This document shows positions 12,563 through 24,853 of a stretch of DNA of 64,000 bases, one piece after another. This DNA is from Dolomedes plantarius (lineage: Eukaryota; Arthropoda; Arachnida; Araneae; Dolomedidae), in contig OU015495.1 in the NCBI GenBank assembly GCA_907164885.2, positions 100,098,832-100,162,831 on the forward strand, in the 5' to 3' direction. Numbering within the stretch: the first letter of the stretch is position 1; every line of letters starts with the position of its first letter. Made by a program: the position numbers and the translations under genes. The notes beneath the pieces were generated by a model. It was not told the DNA's origin, ran no database searches, and saw nothing but the letters and a program-made list of their open reading frames with translations.

Positions 12563-12945
12563 TTTAGGTGGTATACGATGATGACAATCCTAATTCTCAA
12601 TTGTAGGTAATTTTCTCTTATATTCTCAGAATTACAGATTAGCAAATCCCTATTTTTCAATTCTCTTTTTCCTTTTGAGGGTAAAACGTAGTAAGCACAA
12701 CGTAGCATTTTTTTTAATTTAAAATTTTTTGTAATTATATTTTATACGTTTGTTTTTGAAATCCTTTTTTTTTAAAAAATTAAAAAGACTTCTGTAAAAC
12801 ACTCACATTGCATTTTGAAATGTATTTTTGCATTCAAAATATTGTTTTTCAATAAAGAGGTGGGCAGATTGTCTTTCTACATTCGCGCGAGAGGAAGCAT
12901 CCGCATGAAACGTTGTTTGCTTACAATAGGGACACCGTACAGTTA
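12563..12945. other. Unassigned AT-rich sequence
   Basis: Homopolymer-rich; no element recognised. Confidence 0.4.
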
Positions 12946-13178
12946 ACCCCCCCCCCCTTCCCCGGTGCCACCTGAATTTTGACCGAACACCCCCCAGGGG
13001 CCACATCGAGGGTACTTTCCCAACCCACTTATCTCACAGAAAGACTTTCTGGTAAAGGAATTTAGCGTGCCTATATCCGGCCTAGGCACGAAGGTATTTA
13101 ATGGCACATCTTGGGTGTCGATCCGAGCACCCTTATTACCGAGAGCTGACTCGCTACCACTAGGTTATCTCTGGCCCG
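12946..13178 (-). mobile_element. tRNA-derived SINE (family 2), 3'-truncated, minus strand
   Basis: Matches the head and middle of the SINE at 2042-2610 (TTTAGCGTGCCTATATCCGG, GGTATTTAATGG). On the minus strand: A box like TAACCTAGTGGTAGCG and a B box GGATCGACACC with one change. The (AAC)n end is absent; the sequence begins beside a C-rich run at 12946. A plus-strand reading frame is not meaningful here. Confidence 0.7.
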
Positions 13179-13367
13179 CATTCAAAATATGTATAAGTGT
13201 TATTTAAATAATACTGATAGGAAAATTTCCATATCTTGAAGAAGATTTTCGGTGCCAACAGACGTACTATCTTAAAGTAGTCCCCAAATCACGAGATTGC
13301 TGAAATAATGAAGCTGTGAAACACAGTGCACTGGACCGACTGAGTAGAGTTAAATAGGATTAATATA
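13179..13367. other. Unassigned spacer
   Basis: Ends in the TA (13366-13367) used as target by the Tc1 element. Confidence 0.4.
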
Positions 13368-13591
13368 CAGTGGCTCCCAAAAGTGTTCGTACACTTACGA
13401 TTTTCAATAAAATAGGGGTCTATCCATTAATTAAAATGAATATTTCAGAATGGGCATTTAATAATAAGATCTATAATCTATTCTTAACAAAATTACATGA
13501 AATATTTTGAAAACTTAGTAAAACTTTATTTTTAAGAAACCAGTAATCAAAAAGTAACAAAAACTTTATCTCACAAAAATCATCGTACACT
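13368..13591 (+). repeat. Left terminal inverted repeat of the Tc1 element
   Basis: ~224 bp, near-identical in reverse complement to 14806-15028. Contains an outer CGTACACTTACGATTTTC motif and an inner CGTACACTGAAATATTTTC motif, the presumed transposase binding sites. Confidence 0.9.
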
Positions 13592-13738
13592 GAAATATTT
13601 TCGGAAAAATTCATAATTAAAATTATTATCTGGCGCTTTTTTTATTTCTTTTTTTTTTGAATTGTGGTGGCATTTAAAATATCGTTTGGCTTTAATTTTT
13701 GCTTGCCTACTGCGTAATATTCTATTTATTATTTAAAA

Positions 13739-14757
13739 ATGGCTCGTAGTCGTAAAGAAACAACAAACAGCATTCGAAAATTGATTATTTTTCATCATAG
13801 TAGTGGTAAATCAGTTCGGAATATTGCTAAATTACTTAATTTATCCCATTCTACTGTGCAGTATGTGAAAAAAACGCTTTATAGAAGAAAATTGGATCGA
13901 AAACAAGGTAAGAAAAGGCAGTCCGGCAAAGTTAACAAAACGTGATCAGAGATTTATAATTAAAAAATTTGTGAAAAATTCCCTTTTTAGTGCTGTAAAA
14001 GTTTCTGCAGAATTCAATAAAACATTTTCTACTTCAATTTCACCTGAAAATTTTTGACGAGTTCTCAGAGCAGCTGGATTACATGGGCGTTCTGCCCATA
14101 GAAATTTTTTTGTGAGTGAGAAAAACAGAAAGTTTAGGTTTCCCTTCGCACTATCAATGATAAATAAGCCCCAAACCTATTGAAATAATGTCTTATTTGC
14201 TGATGAACATTTTTGGTGCTGATGGGCGTATAATTGTATGGAGAAGAAAAAAATGAGGAACTTAATCCCAAGAACTTAGAAGGAACAGTTAAGCATGCCG
14301 GTGGAGGTATCCTTGTGTGGGGGTGCATGTCAGCATCAGGACTAGGAAATTTGGTATTTATTGATGGCATAATGAATCATGCTGTTTTTATAAATATTTT
14401 AAGAGATTATTTAAAATTATCACCTCAAAATTTGGGTATTGGAAACATCTTTGTATTTTATCAAGATAACGATACTAAGCACACGGCTCTCACGTTCGCA
14501 TCTGGTGTCTCTATAATTGTCCACAATATTTGAAAACACCACCTGAATCGCCAGATTTAAATCCAATAGAACATATTTGGAGATAACTGGAGGTTCGAGT
14601 ACAAAAACACGACATTCACACGAAAAGCGAACCAAAAACAATTATGATGGAAGAATGTATGAACATTGATGCAAAAATTACAAAAGAACTAAAGCAATCT
14701 ATTCCCAGACGTTTAAAAGCTGTTGTGGATGCTAAGGGATATCCTACTAAATATTAA
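13739..14757 (+). pseudogene. Tc1 transposase pseudogene (DD34E)
   Basis: Starts at the ATG at 13739: MARSRKETTNSIRKLIIF, then SVRNIAKLLNLSHSTVQYVK, the first helix-turn-helix. The frame is lost near 13918, where the alternate frame continues LTKRDQRFIIKKFVKNS. Stops follow near 14055 and 14180. FADEHFW near 14193 is the first catalytic Asp region. GGGILVWGCMSASGLG (from 14302) is the usual glycine-rich block. YQDNDTKHTA (near 14459) holds the second Asp and SPDLNPIEHIW (near 14545) the Glu. The Asp-Glu spacing is 104 nt, i.e. 34 residues if one lost base is allowed. Ends KGYPTKY with a stop at 14755-14757. At least two frame changes and several stops make it inactive. Confidence 0.9.
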
Positions 14758-14805
14758 TTTAACGAAAAATTAGAATATTTACTAATATCTAGAGATTTTT
14801 TACAA

Positions 14806-15028
14806 GTGTACAATGACTTTTGTGAGATAAAGTTTTTGTTACTTTTGGATTATTGGTTTTTAAAAAATAAAGTTTTACTATGTTTTCAAAAAATTTCCTG
14901 TAGTTTTGTTAAGAATAGATTATAGATCTTATTATTAAATACCGATTCTGAAATATTCATTTTAATCAATGGATAGACCCCTATTTCATTGAAAATCGTA
15001 AGTGTACGAACACTTTTGGGAGCCACTG
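14806..15028 (-). repeat. Right terminal inverted repeat of the Tc1 element
   Basis: Mirror of the left repeat. The inner site is changed (TGTACAATGAC at 14807-14817 versus the reverse complement of CATCGTACAC), so the inner direct repeat is weaker on this side. Confidence 0.9.
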
Positions 15029-15030
15029 TA

Positions 15031-15841
15031 TATAGATATATAAAACAATTCCGTAACGGACTGACAAATAATGCAGAGACCAAACCGCTGGACCTAAAGG
15101 ACTGAAATTTTGCATGGCAATTCTTCTTAATGTACCCTTACCTCCTTTGTGTAAGGGTGGACAAAGAAAGATTTTTGAAATATTCTTCATAGATTTTTTA
15201 AATAAAATTTTTAAACTGTTTTTGTAACTTTTTCAGAGTTTGCATTTAAAATAATAATTTGAGAGTTATAAAATTTATATCACGAGAAAGATCATAAAAA
15301 TTCCTTTAAAATGAAATCTTTTCCGAATCTTTACCTTCATTTTCTGCTTTTTGGGGAATTTTTAAATATTAAGTTTTAGAATTTAATTTATGAAATGCTG
15401 ATCACGTGATTTCTTTTCTTTTTGTGATACTTTAAATTAATTTTGCGTCACGTGCATTACATCGAAATAAATTGACAAAAAAAGTATCAAAATACGGTTA
15501 AAGATAAAATTTAACCACTAGACTAATTGAGATGGAAGTTTTTAAAGAATTTAATTCAAATTTGTATGTTTTATGGGTATTAAACATACAAATTAATTTC
15601 ATACATTGACTGTTGCATTTAATTTGAATATTTTTTTTACATTATTTTGTCTATAAAAATAACCGTTACGATTTTTTTATAAATATTTTTTGCTTTTTTT
15701 GGCATGAATTGCATACATTGACCGTTGTACTCATTATGAATATATATATATATATATATTTTTTTTTTGCATTAATTGCATACTTTGACCGTTGTATTTA
15801 ATTGGAATGTATTCCGTAGTGAAGCATGGGTATTCAGCTAG
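15031..15841 (+). mobile_element. Non-autonomous Helitron (family 1), copy B
   Basis: The 5' end (TATAGATATATAAAACAATT) is a mutated TCTATATATATAAAACAGTT. The 3' end is CCGTAGTGAAGCATGGGTATT then CAGCTAG followed by T. It begins immediately after the TA that flanks the Tc1 element. The middle module (CGGTTAAAGATAAAATTTAA, CTAGACTAATTGAGATGG) is of the type shared with copies C and F. Two CACGTG motifs at 15403 and 15449. A (TA)n lies at 15739-15758. Confidence 0.85.
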
Positions 15842-17013
15842 TTTAATATATTTGTAATTGGATTTTAAATTTAATTTAAATTTGAAAACTAATATTAAAA
15901 TTAATTTAAAAAATTTTATTTTTGTTTCTCATCGTGATCCTATCTTTTACTTTTGTGGAATATTGATTATTTTTTCATCAAACTGACAGAAAAAAATGCT
16001 TTAGAAACTGTACGCTCTATTTCACCTTATATCTGGAACTGATATTTTGTGAAATATCTGGGTTGTATGAGTTGCCAGAAAATCGTTTGAAAGAAGAATT
16101 TCATCGTACTTTAAACCTTTTATTGAGTTTAAGCGCATTTTTGCCATCAGTTTTAAATTTTTACGGGAAAGGGCTACTGTGATTTTTGTAAAAAATTATA
16201 TTCTTGGAGAGATTAATGCACTTATAACAGACTTGTTAATGCAAAGAGAATTTTCAAGAAAATACTTCAAAGGCATTTTTGTAAACTAAATCAGACTTCA
16301 ATGTTATTATTTTTTACCATAATTTTAAACAGCGTATAGTTCTTCAAGTAAGATAGGTTAGAGTTACAGAGAAGCAGCAGTTCTATAGAGAAAACTCGTC
16401 ACGTATATTCTATTATATAGGGCTCCTCATCGGAAAATGGTGCACTGCTTACAAATATAACCCAAGAGTATAGCGATTGAATAAATGCGAGGTGATAAAG
16501 TAAGAAAAATTTCAATCTGCTCTTTAATAAAGAACACAATTTTTTTTTATACTTCTTCTACAATAGACTTATGTAACACGTTCTTTTACCATCCTGTGTC
16601 AGGGTTTTAAGAATTTTAAAGTTCTTTTTGATTTAGAGAGTCCGATATAGCTCGTGCTCTGTTGTTTAATCTTTTCTAAGGTTTCCTTTCTGTACACGAG
16701 TAAGGTTTCTTATGACAAAGAGTTAAAGCAGTTGCTTCGTATGCATGCCGTTGAATTGATTCCCTTGGCATTCACTGCCTATACACGCACCTGTTTACCT
16801 TATTTACATCTCAGAATGTATTAGGAGAAATGTTTGTGATTAATGAACTTGTGTATGATCTAAAGTAGTTTTGTTAAGATCACGAAAGAAACAAGCACTC
16901 CAACTTTGCAGGACTCGTTTTCATGGAATGATCAGCAACATACATTAGTGTCTAAAGATTAGTATGCCACTTTGGTTAGCAAGAATTTACGTACACGATG
17001 ACTAAACTGAAGT
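15842..17013. other. Unassigned AT-rich sequence
   Basis: No gene, terminal repeat or known family recognised. Confidence 0.45.
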
Positions 17014-17141
17014 ACCGTATTTTTTAGACCATAAGTGCTGCTTTTTACATAAAAAAGACTTAAAATTGGGCTGCGTCTTATGGTCAGAAGGTAACATTAA
17101 AATAAAATAAATATTTTACTATACATATTATACATATTAAT

Positions 17142-17682
17142 TATGAATATTTAAGTTGCTAAAGCGATTCCTTTGGCAGTCCGTCAGAGAAAACTACATC
17201 ATCAATTTATTTAACGTTGGTCTTAAACAAATGATTTTAATCTATAGATGTGTCAAATTTGGTTTTTGTAGCCACACTCTCTATGAATTAGCGATAATTT
17301 ATAGTCAAAAAATTGCTTTCTGCCCATGCTCAGTGACATGTTTAAATCTGGCTATAGATACTCACTAAGCATGAGGCTGCATAAACACGTTAATTTGTTT
17401 ATTCCAAGGAATCTCTTTAGGTCTCTCTCTGCCCATTTTATTTTTGTTTATGTTGCATTTGTTTATGTTTGTGAGATATAGAACTAAACCTGTCGGAAAT
17501 TATTTTGCGCTTTTGAGTAACCCTATTTCTTTTTATTGGATTCAATAGTAACTTTTTTAAGTGTATTTCTCTATGCTTAATATTATGATTTTCAATATTT
17601 GGTAATGATGTGTTGAGTACAATTCATGTATTAGTACATTTATTTACTATCCAGCCGTCATGATTTGACGGGTACCAACTAG
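17142..17682 (+). mobile_element. Non-autonomous Helitron-like element (family 2), copy 1
   Basis: The 3' end has a perfect 6-bp hairpin CCGTCA-TGATT-TGACGG at about 17654-17671, then GTACCAA, then CTAG (17679-17682) followed by T: the Helitron 3' signature. The body matches 33895-34499 in reverse complement (blocks GAGAAAACTAC, GCATGAGGCTGC, AATTATTTTG, CATTTATTTACTATCCAG). The 5' end is degraded (TATGAATATTTAAGTTGCT versus TCTGTATATTTAAGTTGCT in the other copy), so the start is approximate. The plus-strand open frame 17156-17368 has no recognisable domain. Confidence 0.7.
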
Positions 17683-17683
17683 T

Positions 17684-17712
17684 ATGTATATATATATATA
17701 TATATATATATA
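17684..17712. repeat. (TA)n microsatellite at the Helitron edge
   Basis: About 14 TA units directly after the CTAG-T junction. Confidence 0.85.
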
Positions 17713-17839
17713 ATATCATATATATTTTTTAGTCTTCATTAAGTAGGGAATTGAAAGCATCTTTATATAACATACAAAATATTCTTTTCTAAAAATCCTC
17801 TCATACATTTGAGGTGCGTCTTATGATCAGAAAAATACG

Positions 17840-18386
17840 CTAATTCTTTCATGATCTTGAATATATGATAAAACTAAAATGCTGATAACATATTCTATGC
17901 AGAAATATATAACAATGTTGCTTATAAGTTATTAGAACTCTTTTATGGTTTGTGGCTATAAAATACGCTCCAAAACCAAACAAAAATTTTTGCGAAGAGT
18001 CAGAAACCTTCAATCGGGGTTTTACTTTTTATGCTACTTTATCTAACCATCTTAAGAATTAATGAAGAATTCCGAAATGCTACAGTGGCGACAATCACAC
18101 CAATGATCATCGGTCTGGTGATGAACTATTAACTATTTCGAAACATGTAGCCACCCTTTTTAATTTATTGTGAAATTGAAGAAGTGTTTATTACGGGTTT
18201 GCTATCCACCAAGTTTCTTGTAAGTTATAAGCATGAAGAACGTTTTTGTTATTTGAGATTTCTTACCAAGAGAATGAAGTTTAAAAAATTGTCAAAAGAA
18301 ATCCCTCTGAATATTTTTTTAAAAAAATTCCCTTAGTTTTTACTATTACAGTCATTTATTGTTAAAGAATATTTGATTTATATAAT
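17840..18386. other. Unassigned AT-rich sequence
   Basis: Nothing recognised. Confidence 0.4.
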
Positions 18387-18735
18387 ATAGTCTAGTCTAG
18401 TCTAGTCTAGTCTAGTATAGTATAGTATAGTATAGTATAGTATATTATAGTATAGTCTAATATAGTATAGTACAGTATACTATAGTATAGTATAGTATAG
18501 TATAGTCTAATATAGTATAGTATAGTCTAATATAGTATAGTATAGTGTAGTCTATTCTAGTCTAGTCTAGTATAGTATAGTCTAGTATAGTCTAGTACAG
18601 TATAGTACAGTATGGTATAGTCTAATATAGTATAGTATAGTATAGTCTAATATAGTCTAGTCTAGTCTAACCTAGTCTAGTCTAGTCTAGTCTAGTATAG
18701 TCTAGTCTAGTATAGTATAGTATAGTATAGTATAG
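18387..18735. repeat. Pentanucleotide array (TAGTC/TAGTA)n
   Basis: About 70 tandem 5-bp units alternating mainly between TAGTC and TAGTA, with rarer TAATA, TAGTG and TAACC. Runs of identical units cluster, as expected for expansion by slippage. It is not the TTAGG arthropod telomere unit. Confidence 0.97.
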
Positions 18736-20489
18736 ACAATTGCGACATATGACTTACATATGGATTTTATATGACTTACTGTTCATTTGTTAAAGGAATG
18801 AGAATAAGTTTTGTTTATTTCCTATGACATTTTAACTAGGCAAAATATTCGGTCAGGGTACTAAATCTGAAACTATATTTTTTTATAATTAAAAGGAATG
18901 ATATATATGATGTTTGAGAGGGTATGAAATATGTATTTAATGCAAAATTGGAACTGAATTTTCATATATATTGCCACTCAAAGGGTAGATGTATACGTTG
19001 TTTTAACAGGGATATTTTGCATTTCGAAAATAATATGTTCAAAATAAAGTATACAAAATTTCGCATTTTAAGAGAAACTGCTATGCGCCAAAAGACGTGT
19101 ATGGTTCAAAGACGCTGTAATGAATTAAGTATAAAAATCTTACGCTCTGAAAAGCCAGTCCTAAACAATGAATTACGTTTTTAATTGATGTATTTTACAT
19201 CATAGATAAATAAAAGTAGACAATTAATTTAGACTAGTCACTCTTCCAATAATGAAATAAATAACAGTTGTTGGAGAAAGTTTTCAAATTTTCAATTTTA
19301 CATATTATTTATGTTATTAGTTGAACACACAAAATATTAAAAATTTAAACACAACAGATTAAATCACATCAACGTAGGTAATCACAATAGATCACATTTT
19401 CAACCTGTTCAAAACACTTTAGACTTACCATAGATGCGATGAAAGATTTTTAATTAACACGAGTTCTCTACAAGAGCACATTGTTCTCTTTGTTTTTTCC
19501 CTATGAGATACAGACATTTCTCGCAAGTGTTTACCAAGTTGTTAATTAGTTACGCATATATTATATTTTGTCAAAAATTGCTTGAAAAAAGACAACACCA
19601 TACAAACGAAATCTTTAACACCGCAAAGCCGCATCTCACAAAGCCTTTCAGCAAAGTTTTCTATTTGTTAAATAGCTTTCATATTATTTCCCCCAGAGGT
19701 AGATAGGTAAATACCACTTTTGGGGAAAAACAAACAAACGAATAAAAAATAAACACTATAATAAGATTCCGCTTAAACACTCGGATGTTTTTATGAAGGT
19801 CGAAGCGGCGCTTGTCAACTGCTGAGCGACAAAAATAGATACAAACAGAAAAGTGGAATGAAAATATTTCAAAAGTCGAGATATTTTTAAGCTTACGGTT
19901 ACGTGCAGTGCTTTTAAAGAAATGAAATCCAGTAAGGGAGAAGAAAACACATTTCGAAACGATTTCATTTGTCAATGTAAGTTATTACACGATCGTTTAC
20001 AGAGAGCAGAGTGTAAAGCATTATGTAATTGCTTTGGTTCCTGTGATAATGATCTGTTTTGGAGTCGTTTTGGGAAAATACGCAAAGAAAACGTATTTAA
20101 TTTCGAGAGAAATTCAAAAGTGACTCGGTATTATTTTTAAACAACTTGTTGGCTTAAATATCTGAGAAAATGCAGTTTTAGGTTTCGTCTATAATTGTTT
20201 ATAAACGACTTCTACTAAAAGTAAAGAGATCTTATAGTGTAATGTTGTGCAGATGGCAGAAAAAGGACTCTGCCAAGATTTTAAATTAATTTTTAGACAT
20301 TTATTTTTAATGTATTATTATATTATCGGACTCTTTTGAGGTAAATACATTAATAAACTATACACTGTAATCTTACGCAGAAATCTTACTGTTATAAGAG
20401 ATTTGCTCAGTCAACTTACGTTGAAAGTGCTAGGTAAGAGTTCTAAATAAATTTGTAATTATTTTTGGGAATACAGAGTTCGATTCGGC
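18736..20489. other. Unassigned AT-rich sequence
   Basis: Open frames at 18924-19184 (+), 19503-19706 (+), 19679-19975 (-) and 19922-20140 (+) show no domain I recognise and mutually overlap. None is called as a gene. Confidence 0.4.
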
Positions 20490-20712
20490 TGCTAGGACAG
20501 CCTTGTTGTGTTTAGCATTGATCAGCCTCCGTGGGAACACGGCGATTTATTGATGCCGTTGGCATCAGTAAGTTCTCAGCCTGCGGGTTAGAGTCCTACT
20601 GTTGCCATAGGAGTTTTTTAGCCTTTCGGAATCGGTTAAAAACTGTAAGTCCCTATATAATTACTCCTTATGTAGCAAAAGTTAACCGTAGCTTTCTAAA
20701 CGACTAACCAAC
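20490..20712 (+). mobile_element. tRNA-derived SINE (family 1 related), plus strand
   Basis: The body AGCCTTTCGGAATCGGTT, CTGTAAGTCC, TGTAGCAAAAGTTAACCG matches the reverse complement of the SINE at 2259-2455. A B-box-like GCGGGTTAGAGTCC lies at about 20583-20596. The head differs from the other copies and the upstream GTTCGATTCG may be a second promoter remnant. The start is approximate. Confidence 0.6.
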
Positions 20713-21045
20713 CGTAAGAAGAGGTTTACGTAATTGGCTCAACTTCAGAGTATGTTTTAGGAACGACAACTTATAAGGAGACAAGATGTCGATACTTCCA
20801 TCTCTATGGATAAGACACATTTTGCAGTGGAACGTCCGAAAAAAAAACGGGTTGTTTCTTTAGTGAAAGGGGAAAATAGAAAACAGTATTCACTGGAACG
20901 TTTTCATCTGACTCCTCGATTCTGGATCATTAACATGTGTGCTCTCCGCAGAGAATACTTATGAAGATGTGATAAATATTGCGAAGAAGACAGAACTACA
21001 TGGAACGAATTAATTATTATTCAGTTTTTTATATCATGCTATTAA
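20713..21045. other. Unassigned sequence
   Basis: Nothing recognised. Confidence 0.4.
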
Positions 21046-21560
21046 TCTATATATATATAAAACAGACCAGTAACTGACTTACTGACTGACAGATAACGCA
21101 CAGACCAAACCGCTGGAGCTAAAGGGCTGAAATTTTGCATGGTGATTCTTCTTATAGTGTAGGGGGTGCACTAAGAAAGATTGTTAAAAGATTCTTCTTA
21201 GATTTTTCAAAATTAAATTGTTAAGCTGTTTTTGTAACTTTTTAAAGTTTGCATTTATATTTAAGGCTATAAAATTTATATCACGATAAAGATCATAAAA
21301 ATTCCTTTAAAATGAAATCTTTTCTAGTTTTTACCTCCATTTTCTGAGTTTTGGTGAATTTTTAAAGATTAATTTTTAGAACTTAATTTATTAAATGCTG
21401 ATCACGTGGTTATTCTTTTTGTAATACTTTACATTAATTTTGCGTCACGTGCATAACAACGAAATAAATTGACAAACGAAATATTGAAATACGGTAAAAG
21501 GTAAAATATAACCAGTAGACTAATTGAGATGGAATTTTGTTTAAAAATTTTATTCATATA

Positions 21561-22877
21561 CAGGAGGTCGTTCGCACTTTATGGAAACGATTTTGCAATT
21601 TATTTTTGGCGTTTGCATTTTGAGATAAAAATTTGGCAACTTCAGAATAATCGTCTGCTACTGTTTTGTATTCATTGGAATGTAAACTAAAAGATTTATT
21701 TTGAAAATGACTCCTAAAATTGATAAATGACTTGAAGGCTACGTAACTGCGCCTTCCGAGGAGAAATATTCGTATCAACAAAATATAAAGCGGGGTAAAA
21801 ATCATGGGTATGGCATTTCAAAAGAAGGTATTTATAATATATTAAATTTGAACTGAAAAATGAAAGGAAACTGAAAGTAAAAATGAAAACATGACCGCGA
21901 AACCTCATCCTACAACTGTTCGAACGCAGGTAGGGAAAGGAACGCATAAGGAAGGGAAGTCTCTGATCCTAAAAAGAACTCCGCCAACTCAAAGATCCAT
22001 TGAATAGAAACAAGGAATGTCTTCTGACACTGTACGTAAAATCATTCATAAAGATTTGAAGTTAAAAATGATGTTTAAACTTAATGTTCATCTGGTTTTG
22101 CCAAAGTATATTCCCGAAAGAGAAACAAACTGTAGAAAATTATATGAAAAAAACCTAGCTGCTGAAGAATGGAAATTTTTGGTAATACTCGTTGAGGCAT
22201 GGGTGTATTTAAGCGACTGTAATAAAAAACGATCAATTTTCTATTGCTCAACTGACGGGAATGACCGTATGAAATCGCATCGTCACTGTACAGAAAAGTT
22301 CCCAAAGGGATTCATGATAGTTGCAGGATTTCGTTACAACGGCAAATTAAAAATAAAAAAAAGTCTCAGGTAAAGCCAAAATTAATTCACTTTACTATCA
22401 GCAGAATATTTTAGAACGAATTCTTGAAGAAGGAATTCCAGCCTTATACGGAAAGGACATTTATGAAGTTGAGCTTCATATGGACAAAGCCTCTAGTCAC
22501 ATGTCTAAATCAACTGCCGCTTATTTAGCAAAGAAAGAACAGAAACAGGAATAAAGTGTATCCCATTTAATTAAATACCTGTAAAATCCCCTGACACTTC
22601 TCCAATGGACTTTTGCGATTTCGGTTTACTAAAACGAGACTTAGGAAAACAGCATCCAAGAACACTGAACGGACTTTGGAAAACGGTCCAAGAGGAATGG
22701 GGTAAAATTGACATGACAGTACTAAGAAAAAGTTTACTTTCATGGAAAATTCGAGCTACAGCTATTATTATCAACAACCATGGCTATCAGATAGAAGAAA
22801 ATCGCCTAAAAAAATACGGCATTTATACATAAAACTTAACTATCAAAATCGTTTCCATAAAGTGCGACGACCTTCTG
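21561..22877 (+). mobile_element. Nested mariner-type transposon (DD41D, rosa-like)
   Basis: Inverted ends CAGGAGGTCGTTCGCACTTT (left) and CAGAAGGTCGTCGCACTTTA (right, reverse complement) are about 34 bp and are flanked by TA (21559-21560 and 22878-22879). It encodes a broken transposase on the plus strand. It lies wholly within Helitron copy C. The size, 1317 bp, is typical of a mariner. Confidence 0.92.
21930..22832 (+). pseudogene. DD41D mariner transposase pseudogene
   Basis: N-terminal reading PTQRSIE then KQGMSSDTVRKIIHKDLKLK (from about 21980) is a helix-turn-helix. The frame from 22017 continues to EEWKFLVILVEAWVYLSDCN; the position where mariners carry the first catalytic Asp (normally followed by Glu) reads LVEA, so that Asp appears lost. 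FPKGFMIVAGFRYNGKL follows, then a stop/frame change near 22373. HMDKASSHMSKSTAAYLAKK (near 22477) holds the second Asp. PMDFCDFGLLKRDLGK (22602) holds the third. With the frameshift near 22545 repaired, 41 residues separate these two, a DD41D spacing. Ends KKYGIYT at 22830-22832. At least two frameshifts and one stop. Confidence 0.85.
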
Positions 22878-22988
22878 TAGTATGTTTTATGGATATTAAA
22901 CATACAAATTAATTGCATACAATGACCACTGTATTTAATTTGAATATTTTCTTTTACATTATTTTGTCTATAAACATATCCGATGCGA

Positions 22989-22992
<4 letters not shown>

Positions 22993-23073
<81 letters not shown>
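22993..23073. repeat. (TA)n microsatellite, left half
   Basis: The Helitron's own (TA)n tract, continued at 23721 beyond the LTR insertion. Confidence 0.95.
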
Positions 23074-23831
<758 letters not shown>

Positions 23832-23897
23832 TTGGCATATATTGACCGTTGTATTAATTTGAATGTACTCCGTAGGGAAGCACGGGTATTCATCTAG

Positions 23898-24735
23898 TTG
23901 TCATTAGAATACCCTGTTACTATTTTTAAATGAAAAGCTTCATAGTAAAACAGAATTTTATAAATATCCTTCCCCATTATTTTTCTATCTCCTTAACTAC
24001 AAATGTTTATACCCATTAATTACTTTTCTGTTTTTTTTTGATGAAATTATGCGGACTTTTATAATTTAACCGAAGCTTTATATTATTCAATTTTAAAATC
24101 ATATAGATATAAAACACTTTTTTTACTAGAAATATGCACAGGACAAATTTGGAAAATTGGTTGAAGTATTCTGCATAGTTGCTAGAGGAGAGAATCAAGA
24201 AGTTCGGTGCACAAATTTTGAGGTTTAAAAACACAAGTAGAGAATTTAATTCATAATAAATCGCATTATGTTCTTGTGGATTTAGATTTTGTGAATTGCA
24301 TTTGAATCAGCGTTCCATACCAATCGGAGTCCCATTTGAAAATCTATCGACATAAAAGGGAGGATATTGAACATTTGCTTGACAAATAAAGACGACGGTT
24401 GATTAACAGCTGTAATTTAAAATCAGGATAAAATTTAAAGCCCAATTTTAGGTAGGTAAATGTCCTCTGTCCCTCCCAACCATCTGGATGTAGGTTTCAC
24501 CCGAATAATTTAATTCCTCAGCAGAGAGTAACAGAAAAGCTCATAACACGACTGAAACTTAGGTAAACTGGATTTTTAAAATATCTGCACCCCTCTTGCT
24601 AGCGAATGTTCCATGCAATTTTAATATGCCACTGTAAACATTGTCCGTGAAAATTAAATTCTCTGCTATTTGGAAAAGCACATGTTACGAATAGTCTTTT
24701 GCATTCATTACGATTATATTTGCCTTATGACCTTA
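23898..24735. other. Unassigned AT-rich sequence
   Basis: Nothing recognised. Confidence 0.4.
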
Positions 24736-24810
24736 CTAGCTGAATACCCGTACTTCGCTACGGAGTTTATTCAAATTAAATAATACAACGGTCAATGTAT
24801 GCACTTAATG

Positions 24811-24853
<43 letters not shown>

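Larger units (their letters stand above)
13368..15028 (+). mobile_element. Tc1-type transposon with long IR/DR terminal repeats
   Basis: Both ends read CAGTGGCTCCCAAAAGTGTT as outward-facing inverted repeats, flanked by TA on each side (13366-13367 and 15029-15030). The inverted repeats are ~223 bp (13368-13591 and 14806-15028) and lie outside a broken DD34E transposase on the plus strand. Total length is 1661 bp. Each arm carries two direct motifs around CGTACACT (13388-13395 and 13584-13591 on the left), matching the IR/DR architecture of some Tc1 relatives. All structural parts are present except an intact transposase. Confidence 0.93.
17014..17839. mobile_element. Candidate palindromic MITE split by a Helitron
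   Basis: The left end CCGTATTTTTTAGACCATAA (17015) matches in reverse complement the right end at 17816-17839 (CGTCTTATGATCAGAAAAAT then ACG). Another inward copy of the motif (GCGTCTTATGGTCAGAAGG) sits at 17074-17092. Either a short 17014-17096 element plus a separate fragment, or one element interrupted by the Helitron at 17142-17682. Confidence 0.45.

Noticed and set aside
17014..17839. CRISPR-like or regularly spaced repeats around 17-18.7 kb
   Set aside because: Repeats are either inverted MITE arms or a pentamer array; no spacer-repeat pattern, and the DNA is eukaryotic.
18387..18735. Telomeric or interstitial telomere repeat
   Set aside because: Unit is TAGTC/TAGTA, not TTAGG.
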